In this document: in pieces, positions 19,601 through 28,280 of the stretch
Position numbering within the stretch: the stretch's first letter is position 1
Layout of the letters: every line of letters begins with the position of its first letter
Source: Flavobacterium aquatile LMG 4008 = ATCC 11947
GTDB taxonomy: Bacteria > Bacteroidota > Bacteroidia > Flavobacteriales > Flavobacteriaceae
DNA: 64,000 nt
NCBI RefSeq assembly: GCF_000757385.1
Contig: NZ_JRHH01000001.1
Location: 124,001-188,000 of the forward strand
Direction of reading: 5' to 3'
Notes under the pieces: generated by a model
What the model saw: the letters and a program-made list of their open reading frames with translations, nothing else
What the model was told of the DNA's origin: nothing
Database searches by the model: none
Translations under genes and position numbers: made by a program

Positions 19601-19673
19601 TGATAGGTTAGTTAAAGTTACAGATAAAGATGGAAATATTTTAAAAGCACATGAATATCATTTTAAAAACTAG
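16656..19673 (+). CDS. RHS/YD-repeat protein, first of a pair
   Basis: The protein is 1005 aa. A signal peptide ends near NAQ (about residue 26). The N-terminal third contains the GxYGEQPVSYAYGTVAVNVPIY and LNYDTSG patterns typical of Bacteroidota RHS-family proteins. Toward the C-terminus YD repeats appear (YGYSDIK, YDSHLRLKTL, YDGLDRLVKV). It stops after the YD repeats without a core domain or toxin tip. The second RHS gene begins three bases later and starts with its own signal peptide. The two probably act together at the cell surface. No T9SS tail is seen on it. Confidence 0.82.
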   Translation: MKYNKNNIAYLIITYMFFLSNLVNAQFAKRPDDLKSPDAASLGRYGEQPVSYAYGTVAVNVPIYTMTSNGPSYNIGLNYDTSGLVINSPSGTVGSNWSLSSKGVITRAIKGTADEIKNDENPAAGHFYTYSVLNRTDIETNSGLQSFNNSIDGLLQTGTTDYEPDIFTFNFMGMSGRFFLGQDGTWKVQSDSNLSVTINESDFRYPINGYSQGSLYFKSIGKITIKDDQGNMYVFGATDNSVEYTTANFYNQLSPRTTHASAWYLDSVIDRLGNNLYSFNYFRAEPISQIFTYTNDMQHLDKVSGNLISPVYLSSAISTNESLSFSYSNSNALNYSNETVLQSKFAELQSTGNLGVFELLYTNFYQNNPYTFSNWNQLCNLMKWKKLNSITVYKNNGVLDKIISFEFEDKPSERLFLKKVKFEGKSLGITDGEYEYKFTYNAGNDSDYNFTGDLPNLLFRGVDHWGYYNRLIEGGSVTYPADYLAYRETNSNPYFGKIGVLRKIIYPTGGISCFEFEKNTYSKYMAMGDFDQIYPAEAGTSFYTGGLRIKSILNQADQNTSNVEITNYKYTNDYFSSISSGILEMRPFYFGSLVGDVWTGTGNYTFSSIDNFRLINYSGPHIIYSKVFETKTTSEGTFYTEYNFTDNTNFPDTPFLSTVYPNFMYNIYAQRNSRIFMRGKMLSKFEYNKDHLLTRSTLYIYRNDNATLESQYVKGFQLMQPPHNLYKIYYGDYDVVKEIVREFNLNGTNSLMTEVNYNISDFPYKNTSIPVYTGFRRNYGSSRVNSEGQIITNNIAYEFDCPLGTNCYQNPFGLIKSSTNFKNSSQISKETLSYNTINSIPTAYVVNEVNKYRDTDISISKMSITKLNSKGLPTEVKSNDGIFTSYIYGYSDIKIVAKVEGITNLELGSNISNIMNLATGYYGSLGETGNVQKELDLRNALNTLRNSFPNAMITTYTYDSHLRLKTLTLPNSYVEFYFYDGLDRLVKVTDKDGNILKAHEYHFKN

Positions 19674-19676
19674 TAT

Positions 19677-22600
19677 ATGAAAAATATTATAGCCCTTTTT
19701 TCAGTTTTTATTTTTTATGGAGTTAATGCACAAGATTGTCATAACTATACACAGCAATGGATTGGAAATGATTTATTAGTGACTCCTGACGGATATGGTA
19801 GTGGTTCTACACAAAATATAGCCACTTTAACAATAAACAACGCTACACTAAGTGTTAACTTTAATAACACTATTCCATGGGTAATTAATCCTTCAACTTC
19901 AAGTACTAGTATGAAAATGGGAAGTGTTTTACCTGTAAATATCCCTTGTCAAATTCCATTTTTATATCTTGGATATCTTAAAAACTCATATGGACAAGTA
20001 TCAACAATTAGTGCTTCAATACAAAATAACTGGATATATTTTAACTGTGACAGTGGTTCAACATGCACTTCTTTGTATGGTATGAATGTTTCATTTAGTG
20101 TTAGTATACCTCAAACCAGTTGGTATTTAGATAACGATAATGACACTTTTGGTCTTGCAGGTTCAACGCCAATAGTTGATTGGGTAAAACCTATGGGAAA
20201 TTATGTTTCAAATAATTTAGATTGTAATGATAATGATGCTACGTTAAATCCTCAAACTAAATGGTATCAAGATGCTGATACTGATAATTTTGGAGACGAA
20301 AACAATGTCGTTTTAAATTGTAATCAGCCTGTTGGGTATATTAGAAACAGACCTTTTGATGAATGCCCAACGGTTGCTTTCAATTCAAATTTTGGATGTC
20401 CATTAGGCACTAATCCTACATTACATACTAGTACAGAAAACTATGTTTATACTGTTATACCCTCAGTAGGAGTTACAACAATTGATAACTCTACTGTAAA
20501 GAAACACATAAATCAATATTTTGATGGTCTAGGAAGACCTTTACAAACAGTCTTAATTAGAGCAGGTAGTTCTGGTAAAGATATTGTAACATCATATAGT
20601 TATGATGAACTTGGAAAACAGATTATAGATTTTCTTTCATTTCCAGCAGAACAAGCCACAGGAAAATATGCTACAACTGCTCTTAGTGATGTTTTAACTT
20701 TTTACAATTCACCTGCATATGAGGGCACAAACAATCCATATAGTAAAAAATTAATAGAAAATTCACCTCTTAACCGTGTATTAAAACAGGCTTCACCTGG
20801 CAATGATTGGGCATTAGATTCTGGTCATGAAATAAAGTTTGATTACCAATTTAATAGTAGTAATGAAGTTGTACTGTGCAAAGCCAATGCAACAACACCA
20901 TCACTAGGATTATATAATATAGCTTTGACTCAAGATGGATTTTATTTGCCAAACCAACTTTACAAAACAATCACCAAAGATGAAAATTGGACTAGTGGCA
21001 CCAATAATACAACAGAAGAGTTTAAGGACAAAGAAGGTAAAATAATATTAAAAAGAACATACAATAGCGGAGTTAAACATGATACATACTATATTTATGA
21101 TCAGTATGGCAATTTGACTTTTGTTTTGCCTCCGTTGGTTAATACAACTACTACAATTACATCGGCTATATTAGATGGCTTATGCTACCAATACAAATAC
21201 GATAACAGAAATAGACTTGTTGAAAAGAAACTACCTGGCAAGCAATGGGAATTTATAGTATATGACAAACTAGATCGAGTTGTAGCAACTGGACCTGCAT
21301 TATCACCATTTACAGATGCCTCTGGCAATGGATGGTTGATTACAAAATACGATGTATTCAACAGAGTAGTTTATACTGGATGGTCACCATTAGCCACCAT
21401 AAATAGTGACGCTAGAAAAAATTTACAAGTACAGTACAATGGAGCAACAGCTAATTTTAGTGAAACTAAAACAGCAACAACAGCAAATACCACAATAATC
21501 GGTGTTGCTTTAAGATATTCTAATCTTGCTATACCAACCTCGGGTTATCACGTACTAACGGTTAATTATTATGATGACTACAATTTTCCACATGCACCAA
21601 CATCAATACCTACTTCGGTGGAAGGAGAACCTGTTTATTATAACACAACTATAAAACCCAAAGGACTTTTAACTGGTTCTTATGTAAGAGTTCCAGAAAC
21701 GAGTTCTTTATACAATGCAGAAACTAGTTATACTTTGTATGATTCAAAAGCGAGACCAATACGCAACTTTTCATTAAACCATTTAGGCGGTTTTATACAA
21801 GTAGATACAAAATTAGATTTTATTGGAAAAGTACAATATACAATTACAACACACAGTAGGTCAACTTTAACTTCAGTTGTTACTGTAAAAGATGCTTTTA
21901 CCTACACAACTCAAGACAGATTGCTTACCCATACTCACCAAATTAATGGAGGTACAATACAGCTTTTAGCTAACAATGAATATGACGAATTAGGTCAATT
22001 AATTTCAAAACGTATTGGAGGAACCGATGTAACCGGAACAACTTATTTACAAAAAGTAGATTATACATACAATATTAGAGGTTGGCTTAAAGGAATAAAT
22101 GATACTGGTAATTTAAGTGTTCCAGGAGATCCACAAGATTTATTTGCATTTAAAATAAATTACAATACTGTAGAAAATGAAACAGATTATACAGGAACAC
22201 AACTGTATAATGGTAATATATCTGAAACTTATTGGCGTACGGCAGGAGATAATAAACTAAGAAAATACGGTTATAAATACGATAATCTAAACAGGTTAAG
22301 TGATGCTATTTATCAAAAGCCTGAAGAAGCTGTTGTTGTAACCAACAGTTTTAATGAAAGTTTAGATTATGATAAAAACGGAAACATAACTAAACTACTA
22401 AGAAAAGGAGAGTATGACGATTATATTTATAATATTCAAATTGATAATTTAGAATATGTTTACCATGCAGACAAACCCAATCGGTTAATGAAAGTTGAAG
22501 ATTTAGAGGGTGTTTCTAGCGGTTTTAATGATGGAAATATAATTGGCAATGACTATGATTATGATGATAATGGAAATATGATTCTTGATAATAATAAAAA

Positions 22601-23894
22601 TATATCAAGTATAAGTTACAATCATTTAAATTTGCCAAAAACTATTTCGTTTGGAACTTTAGGATCAATTGAATATCTTTATAACGCAAATGGGCAAAAA
22701 CTTAAAAAGGTAGTTACGGAAGGAAGTACAATAACGACAACAGATTATCTTTCAGGTTTTCAATATAAAAATGAAATATTACAGTTCTTTACAACTACCG
22801 AAGGTTATGTTAAAGCAACACCTGGAAAATATGGGTTGAGTTTGTTTAACTATGTTTATAATTATACAGACCATCTAGGAAATGTTAGATTAGGTTATAG
22901 TTGGGATAGTACAACTAGTACTGCAAAAATTTTAGAAGAAAACCATTATTATCCATTTGGATTAAGACATAGGGATTATAATGCTCTTGAATTAATGTGG
23001 AGTCGTGAAGGTGACGATGTAGAGGCAAGGATTAAACCAACAACACCATTTTTAACTTCTAGTTTTAAGTATAAGTACAACGGTAAAGAACTGCAGGATG
23101 AGTTGGGGCTTAATTTGTATGATTATGGAGCGAGGAATTATGACCCAGCAATTGGTAGATGGAAGAATATTGACCCGTTGGCTGAAAAAATGAGAAGATG
23201 TAGTCCTTATAATTATGCTTTCGATAACCCTGTGTATTTTATTGACCCTGATGGAATGAAACCGACGGATTGGTATATGAACTTATTTACAGGTAATATA
23301 ACCTGGAAAGATGGTCAAGGTTCTCGATTAGGATATAAAAATTTAGGTCATACATATGGAAGTACGGACGTAAATGGTAATAGATTTTTAATGAATGGTG
23401 ACACAAAGCAAATAAGTTATAACGGAAAAGTGCTTTATGATTACAATAAAAATAAAGGTGGTAGTTATGGTGGTTTTGCTTTTGCCGACGGTGGAAATAA
23501 CCAAAATCCAAAGGAATTAAGAAAAGGAGGCAGAGACGCTCAATGGATAGACTTTAGAGGGATGTTAGCGCTAATAGATTTATTACTTGGAAGAGAACCA
23601 GGCAAAGTCACAAATACAAAAGGACTTATGGATAAAGGAACAAATGGAGGAGCCCCGACCATGTTAGATAAAGTAAATGATGGTGTTGATGCTGTAGGTG
23701 CAGGAACAGGTGCGGCTAATGAAATATATAACGCTACAAAAGAAGGAAATAAAAAAGAAGCCAAACCAACATCACAAAAACCTGACGATGTAATTTACTT
23801 ATATTACATAAGTCGTGATAAAAAAACAGGGGACACAATTTATTTAAATAAAACTTATTACAATTCAGATGGCACACCTAAAAAAGTTGAATAA
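19677..23894 (+). CDS. DUF6443/RHS core protein with C-terminal variable tip
   Basis: The protein is 1405 aa. It has a signal peptide (about residues 1-18). A Cys/Asp-rich calcium-type segment lies near 155-240 (DNDNDTFG, LDCNDNDATLNP, DADTDNFGDE), and a DUF6443-like region follows near 260-370. Many YD repeats follow, then an RHS core near 1130-1194 (YDYGARNYDP, GRWKNIDPLAE, DNPVYFIDPDGM). The roughly 210 residues after PDGM are unlike the rest and occupy the place where polymorphic toxins carry their toxic domain. I do not recognise that tip. Its last codons overlap the next gene, which may encode immunity. Confidence 0.83.
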   Translation: MKNIIALFSVFIFYGVNAQDCHNYTQQWIGNDLLVTPDGYGSGSTQNIATLTINNATLSVNFNNTIPWVINPSTSSTSMKMGSVLPVNIPCQIPFLYLGYLKNSYGQVSTISASIQNNWIYFNCDSGSTCTSLYGMNVSFSVSIPQTSWYLDNDNDTFGLAGSTPIVDWVKPMGNYVSNNLDCNDNDATLNPQTKWYQDADTDNFGDENNVVLNCNQPVGYIRNRPFDECPTVAFNSNFGCPLGTNPTLHTSTENYVYTVIPSVGVTTIDNSTVKKHINQYFDGLGRPLQTVLIRAGSSGKDIVTSYSYDELGKQIIDFLSFPAEQATGKYATTALSDVLTFYNSPAYEGTNNPYSKKLIENSPLNRVLKQASPGNDWALDSGHEIKFDYQFNSSNEVVLCKANATTPSLGLYNIALTQDGFYLPNQLYKTITKDENWTSGTNNTTEEFKDKEGKIILKRTYNSGVKHDTYYIYDQYGNLTFVLPPLVNTTTTITSAILDGLCYQYKYDNRNRLVEKKLPGKQWEFIVYDKLDRVVATGPALSPFTDASGNGWLITKYDVFNRVVYTGWSPLATINSDARKNLQVQYNGATANFSETKTATTANTTIIGVALRYSNLAIPTSGYHVLTVNYYDDYNFPHAPTSIPTSVEGEPVYYNTTIKPKGLLTGSYVRVPETSSLYNAETSYTLYDSKARPIRNFSLNHLGGFIQVDTKLDFIGKVQYTITTHSRSTLTSVVTVKDAFTYTTQDRLLTHTHQINGGTIQLLANNEYDELGQLISKRIGGTDVTGTTYLQKVDYTYNIRGWLKGINDTGNLSVPGDPQDLFAFKINYNTVENETDYTGTQLYNGNISETYWRTAGDNKLRKYGYKYDNLNRLSDAIYQKPEEAVVVTNSFNESLDYDKNGNITKLLRKGEYDDYIYNIQIDNLEYVYHADKPNRLMKVEDLEGVSSGFNDGNIIGNDYDYDDNGNMILDNNKNISSISYNHLNLPKTISFGTLGSIEYLYNANGQKLKKVVTEGSTITTTDYLSGFQYKNEILQFFTTTEGYVKATPGKYGLSLFNYVYNYTDHLGNVRLGYSWDSTTSTAKILEENHYYPFGLRHRDYNALELMWSREGDDVEARIKPTTPFLTSSFKYKYNGKELQDELGLNLYDYGARNYDPAIGRWKNIDPLAEKMRRCSPYNYAFDNPVYFIDPDGMKPTDWYMNLFTGNITWKDGQGSRLGYKNLGHTYGSTDVNGNRFLMNGDTKQISYNGKVLYDYNKNKGGSYGGFAFADGGNNQNPKELRKGGRDAQWIDFRGMLALIDLLLGREPGKVTNTKGLMDKGTNGGAPTMLDKVNDGVDAVGAGTGAANEIYNATKEGNKKEAKPTSQKPDDVIYLYYISRDKKTGDTIYLNKTYYNSDGTPKKVE

Positions 23895-24663
23895 CAAGCA
23901 AATAATTATTTTTATAGCTGCTATTGTAGGTATTATTTTATGTATAAAATTCTTCTATATAAAAAATGAAGTATATATTTTAAAACAATACAACCAAGCA
24001 GGGCAATTAATTGGGACAAATGAATATATTATTAGAAATGGTGATACTATTATGCAAGGGAAGTTTGTAAACTACAATGACAAAGGTGTGAAAATATCAG
24101 AGGGTCAATTTGTTGATAATGATGTATATGGTAATTGTAAATACTTTTATGGAAATGGTAAAATAGAAGAAATTCACTTTAGAAAAAACAAGGATATTAC
24201 TTTAGAAAGTAAATGGAATTACCCTAATGGTCAACTTGAACGTTATGTGATGAATACACACTTTGGAGAACCAATTTTCATTATAAAATATGATAAAAGA
24301 AATATTGTTCATAGTTACAAAGGAAATCCTCAATTGGAAATTTATCAGCATAAGATTAATATCGAAAACCACGAAGTAAAACAAAATAATGTTTCTTTAA
24401 AAATAGGCGATACATTAAAATACAGTTATATTGTTGCTAATATTCCAAATGCGGAACGAAGTTTTACCATAGAAAATGTTGGTGTTCAAAATGCCAAAAC
24501 AAAACGAATTTTAAAAAGTATTCCACCAACTCAAATTGATGTAAAAGAGGTTTTAATTAAAAAAGGTGTAAATACAATTCGCAGTATTGTTAAATATGAA
24601 TTTAAAGACAAAGTTACACCAGTTTTTATTGACACACTTTCTTTCGATGTCAATGTTAATTAA
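23869..24663 (+). CDS. Membrane-anchored MORN/YwqK-like protein (possible immunity protein)
   Basis: The protein is 264 aa. One membrane helix lies near residues 12-30. MORN/YwqK-like repeats follow (NYNDKGVKISEGQF, YFYGNGKIEEIHF, NYPNGQLER). The C-terminal 100 residues look like a beta-sandwich. The ATG lies 26 bases inside the upstream RHS gene in another frame; a TTG farther on would avoid most of the overlap. YwqK-type proteins include antitoxins in Bacillus, and tight coupling to an RHS tip suggests immunity, but this is inference. Confidence 0.65.
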   Translation: MAHLKKLNNKQIIIFIAAIVGIILCIKFFYIKNEVYILKQYNQAGQLIGTNEYIIRNGDTIMQGKFVNYNDKGVKISEGQFVDNDVYGNCKYFYGNGKIEEIHFRKNKDITLESKWNYPNGQLERYVMNTHFGEPIFIIKYDKRNIVHSYKGNPQLEIYQHKINIENHEVKQNNVSLKIGDTLKYSYIVANIPNAERSFTIENVGVQNAKTKRILKSIPPTQIDVKEVLIKKGVNTIRSIVKYEFKDKVTPVFIDTLSFDVNVN

Positions 24664-24757
24664 GTATGGTAATGGTGGTAATGTATCAAAGTTAGTGATG
24701 AACAATTTTACATCATTTAACTATTTGAAAAACAATAAATAAAGTAAATTTAAAAGT

Positions 24758-24787
24758 AAAAGGCAAGCTGTATAGTTTGCCTTTTTT
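24758..24787 (+). terminator. Terminator in first repeat copy
   Basis: AAAGGCAA pairs with TTGCCTTT around a loop, followed by a T run. It ends the RHS operon. Confidence 0.7.
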
Positions 24788-24875
24788 TAAAGAGGTAATG
24801 TATCAAAGTTAGTGATGAATAATTTTACATCATTTAACTACTTGAAAAACAATATATAAAGTAAATTTAAAAGTG

Positions 24876-24904
24876 AAAGGCAAGCTGTATAGTTTGCCTT
24901 TTTT
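24876..24904 (+). terminator. Terminator in second repeat copy
   Basis: The same GGCAA/TTGCC stem as the first copy, followed by TTTTTT, lies 117 bases farther on. Confidence 0.7.
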
Positions 24905-24924
24905 ACTTTTGAAAGTGTCTTAAA

Positions 24925-25023
24925 ATGAACAAAATTTTAAAAATTATGCTCTCGTGTAGTAAAGTTAGTGATACAGGAATTTGCTTAAAATGCAAAGGAA
25001 AATTAATTGTTAAGAAAGGTTAA
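24925..25023 (+). CDS. Possible small ORF, 32 aa
   Basis: ATG to TAA encodes 32 residues that include LSCSKVSD and CLKCKGKL, a lipobox-like cysteine and a CxxC pair. It resembles nothing I know. It spans the short echo of the tandem repeat and may be the remnant of a larger gene or chance. Confidence 0.2.
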   Translation: MNKILKIMLSCSKVSDTGICLKCKGKLIVKKG

Positions 25024-25077
25024 TTAAAAATTAAAGCGAATATCATTTTTGTTTGTTATCTAAACTATTGAAAATCA

Positions 25078-26355
25078 TCAATTGAAAAAGACGTACTTAG
25101 CTATTCTTTTAGCATTTTCAGCCTTTTCAACTTTTACATAATTTAGAAATACCCTTTCGGATTTATGCCCACTTATGGCCATAATATCTTGAATAGGCAT
25201 TCCAGACTTATAAGCATTTGTACAAAATGATCTTCTTGCAGTATGCGAAGAGACTAACTTATATTTTGGTAAATTATATTCTATTTCCCTTCCTCCTTCT
25301 GTTCTTCGTAAAATATGGTTTTCTGTAATTTTGGCTCTTTTGCTAATAGATTTGATATGTTCATTCAACACGTTTTGGTGTAAATAATCTGGTAATTTAC
25401 CTCCTCTTTTTTCTAGAATTTTATTAATAATCTTATTTAAAGGTATAATTACTGTGTTAGATGTTTTTATTTGTTTGATATGAAAGTATTTTATACCATC
25501 TTCAATAAAAATTGCCTGATTCGATTTTTTAAGTAAGCTCATAATATCGGAAATCCTTAAACCAGTATAACAACCAATAAGAAAAATATCTCTTATAGAA
25601 TCTAAAAGAACATCTTTAAGTTCTAATTCCTCGATTCTTTTTAACTCTTCAACTGTTAGATATACATGATCAATCTGTTCTGTCATTTTAGAAAAATAAT
25701 TCTTTCTAAATTCTGTGTTACTATGAATTCCCTCTTCAAAAGCAAAACCAATTATCGTTTTTAACTTTTGAATCATTGTGCCAACATAATTTAATGAGTA
25801 GTTTTTACTTGTTAAGAAACCAACATAATCATTATAAAATTCTCTGTTGCAATCGTCAAATGAAAATCTTTTTAATTTTCTATCATCAATGTAGTTTTTC
25901 AGTCGCGTTAAGGCGGACTTATAAGTTTTTAAAGTACCTTTCGTTAATATTTTTTTAGTGTAAGGGCTATTATTTACAGAATAATATTCCAAAAACCATT
26001 CATAATATTCAATAAGATTCTTTTTTGAACCTATTTGTATTTCCTTTTCTGTTTTCTTACCAAAGGCTTCATTCATTAAATTTTGAATCATCAATTCTGA
26101 AAAAAAATTGTCATCAAAATTAGAAATCGATTTATTGAACTTATAAATTGATTCGGATAATTTCAAATTTATATCAGATGCACCCAAAATAGATGAAGGT
26201 ATTTTCAGGCGCTCTTTTTTGACATCCCATTGTTTAGAATTTTGAACAATAAATCCTGTTGAAGTTCTCAATCTGATATTTCCATTTGAACTTCTAAATT
26301 CAAAGTTAATTGAATAATTTTTGGTACTTTTGCGTAAGTAAAATCTAATTTTCAT
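25078..26355 (-). CDS. Tyrosine recombinase / integrase
   Basis: The protein is 425 aa. An arm-binding N-terminus and SAM-like core-binding domain are followed by the catalytic domain. GLRISD carries the first Arg, HTARRSF the HxxR, SGHKSE the second His, and FLNYVK the nucleophilic Tyr. All catalytic residues are present. It is of the Bacteroidota phage/transposon integrase type. It lies at the edge of the accessory island beside a serine recombinase. No tRNA gene that could serve as attachment site is visible nearby. Confidence 0.9.
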   Translation of the reverse strand: MKIRFYLRKSTKNYSINFEFRSSNGNIRLRTSTGFIVQNSKQWDVKKERLKIPSSILGASDINLKLSESIYKFNKSISNFDDNFFSELMIQNLMNEAFGKKTEKEIQIGSKKNLIEYYEWFLEYYSVNNSPYTKKILTKGTLKTYKSALTRLKNYIDDRKLKRFSFDDCNREFYNDYVGFLTSKNYSLNYVGTMIQKLKTIIGFAFEEGIHSNTEFRKNYFSKMTEQIDHVYLTVEELKRIEELELKDVLLDSIRDIFLIGCYTGLRISDIMSLLKKSNQAIFIEDGIKYFHIKQIKTSNTVIIPLNKIINKILEKRGGKLPDYLHQNVLNEHIKSISKRAKITENHILRRTEGGREIEYNLPKYKLVSSHTARRSFCTNAYKSGMPIQDIMAISGHKSERVFLNYVKVEKAENAKRIAKYVFFN

Positions 26356-26395
26356 TTGCTTAATTTTTTTAAAATTATTAGTAATGTAATATTAG

Positions 26396-26471
26396 ATTTT
26401 GATGATTTTTAATCAAAATATTGTGACCGTTTTTGTGTCCATTTAGAACCTTTTATGTCCATTTATGTCCA
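26396..26471. promoter_or_regulatory. Inverted and direct repeats upstream of integrase (possible att or arm sites)
   Basis: ATTTTGAT (26396-26403) and ATCAAAAT (26412-26419) form an inverted repeat. TGTCCATTTA then occurs at 26436-26445 and 26456-26465, with a third TGTCCA at 26466-26471, spaced by two turns and one turn of helix. The location between integrase and serine recombinase fits recombinase binding or autoregulation. A chromosomal partner site was not found in the window. Confidence 0.4.
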
Positions 26472-26543
26472 CAATGAAAAAAAATCAAACCAAAAAAAGC
26501 TTTAAAAAACGTCGAGTTAAGTCGAAATTGCTATAAAAATATA

Positions 26544-28076
26544 TCAAAAATGTACTTCTGCCGAGGTCACCCTGTGGGACAAATCTATTTTTTTAGATTT
26601 GTCCCATTTATTTTTACTCTGTGAACTCCCATTGATACTAGACATTTTAAAAATTATCGGGTTAATATCTGCGGTTCGAACTTTTTTATTTTCAAAACGG
26701 AAATTATTTTGAAATATCGAACCAATAATCCTTCTTTTATCCTCTATATCGGAGTTTTTATATTGAATATCAATGTTTTCTGTCTTGTTCGTTACTTCTT
26801 TTATTAACTTAAGAATTTCTTCTTTGCTGCTTTTTTCTTCCTCCTTAAGTTTAAGTTCGTCAAGTATTGAATGATATCTTAATTTGCCGCTATGATAATC
26901 TTCTTTTGAAATGTCACCTTCCAAAAACGCATCTTGAAGTTTTTCGAGCCTGCTTTCCATTTGTTTAATTTGTTCGTAATGTTTTGGTCCGAGTTGATTC
27001 TTTCCAAGTTGGAGATTTAACTCTTCTTTTATCATTTCTATAAAAAGTTTCTGAATTGGGCTTTTTAACGATATACTTTTTAAAAAGTCTAAAAACCAAA
27101 CATCTGTATCCTCAATTGAATAACGTCCATTACATGGGCTTATACAATGATAATAGCTATAATGCTTCGATCTTCCTTGTGAGGTACTTGCAGTAAGTGG
27201 TTTTTGGCAGTTTGGACACATTAAAAATCCTTTAAGAGGAAAAAGAGGATTGAGTTTTTTATGTTTTGTATGAAACTGTTTTTTCCTTCCGCTTATCACA
27301 TCTTGTACCTCGTCAAATAGTGCTTTAGTAATTATTGGTTCATGTAATCCATCGACAATAATTTCTTTTTCTTCTTTATAGGACTTTATGTATACTGATC
27401 CATAATAAAGATGATTTTTCAGTAAGCTTGAAAAAGCATTTTTACTCATGTTAAATCCTTTAATTTTCAATTTATTTAAAACTTCGATTTGATTATATAA
27501 TCCTGTTGCCATTAATTCAAATCCCTCTTGAATAAATTTGGAGTTTTCATCGGGTATTAATAAAGGTTTTTTATTTGCATCTTGACCATTTGAATAGCCT
27601 TTGGGTGCGCTCCCAACATACCTTCCTTCTTTAAATGCTCTTCTCATTCCAGAGATAACATTAAGAGATCGTCTGTGGTTTTCAACTTGAGGAACTGCCA
27701 AATATACCGCTAGCATAAGTCCTTGTTCAGGAACTGATAAATCTAGTGGTTGCTCAATTGCATTTATACCAATATTTAAATCGTTAAAAATGCTTATCAT
27801 TTGATAAGATTCAGAGGTGTTTCTTGAAAACCTATCCCATTTGATGAAAATTAATTCATCAATAGTTTTCTTGTTCTTTTTACAAAAATCTAATAGTTTT
27901 TTAAATTCCGGCCTTTTGAAGGTTTTGGCACTAAAATCTTCACGAAAAGTATGAACTATGTTATAATTGTTATGGGAACAGTAATTTATTAATTTTTGTT
28001 CTTGATCACGCAGACTATAACCTTTACTGGCTTGTTCATCTGTTGATACTCTTACATAAATGATTACGTTTTTCAT
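26544..28076 (-). CDS. Large serine recombinase
   Basis: The protein is 510 aa. The resolvase domain starts IIYVRVSTDEQ with catalytic Ser10. A recombinase domain follows (GRYVGSAPKGYSNG), then a zinc ribbon CPNC...HCISPC near residues 290-320 and a coiled-coil C-terminus. Length and order match large serine integrases that catalyse one-way att recombination. A small gene overlaps its start. Having it beside a complete tyrosine integrase suggests two nested or abutting elements. Confidence 0.9.
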   Translation of the reverse strand: MKNVIIYVRVSTDEQASKGYSLRDQEQKLINYCSHNNYNIVHTFREDFSAKTFKRPEFKKLLDFCKKNKKTIDELIFIKWDRFSRNTSESYQMISIFNDLNIGINAIEQPLDLSVPEQGLMLAVYLAVPQVENHRRSLNVISGMRRAFKEGRYVGSAPKGYSNGQDANKKPLLIPDENSKFIQEGFELMATGLYNQIEVLNKLKIKGFNMSKNAFSSLLKNHLYYGSVYIKSYKEEKEIIVDGLHEPIITKALFDEVQDVISGRKKQFHTKHKKLNPLFPLKGFLMCPNCQKPLTASTSQGRSKHYSYYHCISPCNGRYSIEDTDVWFLDFLKSISLKSPIQKLFIEMIKEELNLQLGKNQLGPKHYEQIKQMESRLEKLQDAFLEGDISKEDYHSGKLRYHSILDELKLKEEEKSSKEEILKLIKEVTNKTENIDIQYKNSDIEDKRRIIGSIFQNNFRFENKKVRTADINPIIFKMSSINGSSQSKNKWDKSKKIDLSHRVTSAEVHF

Positions 28077-28215
28077 TGTTCTTACTTTTAATTTGATTAT
28101 TGATGAAAACTATTTTAAGGTTTTCTAAAACTTTTAAAATTTCTTTGATTTCTTTGTCTGTGTAGACTGCTTCTTTACTACTGTTTAATATTGTCTTTGC
28201 TTTATTGAAATCCAT
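28036..28215 (-). CDS. Small protein (59 aa) overlapping the serine recombinase start
   Basis: Reading from 28215 down gives 59 codons, beginning MDFNKAKTIL and ending with a stop at 28036-28038. The last 40 bases overlap the recombinase gene in another frame. The sequence TDKEIKEILKVLEN is helical and acidic/basic as in small helper proteins. No function is recognised. Translational coupling with the recombinase is plausible. Confidence 0.5.
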   Translation of the reverse strand: MDFNKAKTILNSSKEAVYTDKEIKEILKVLENLKIVFINNQIKSKNNEKRNHLCKSINR

Positions 28216-28280
28216 TTTCCATTACGGTTAACAAGAAGTTTTTCACTTGTTGGTAACTTTTGGACGTGAAGTGCTGATTC

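Larger units (their letters stand above)
24677..24905. repeat. Tandem direct duplication of about 115 bp, each copy with a terminator
   Basis: Copy 1 (24677-24788) and copy 2 (24794-24905) are almost identical, offset by 117 bases. Both contain GGTAATGTATCAAAGTTAGTGATG and end in the same terminator hairpin. A shorter echo (AAAGTTAGTGATA) occurs near 24961. The duplication follows the MORN gene and leads into the integrase side of the island. Nothing coding is evident in 24664-24920. Confidence 0.8.
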
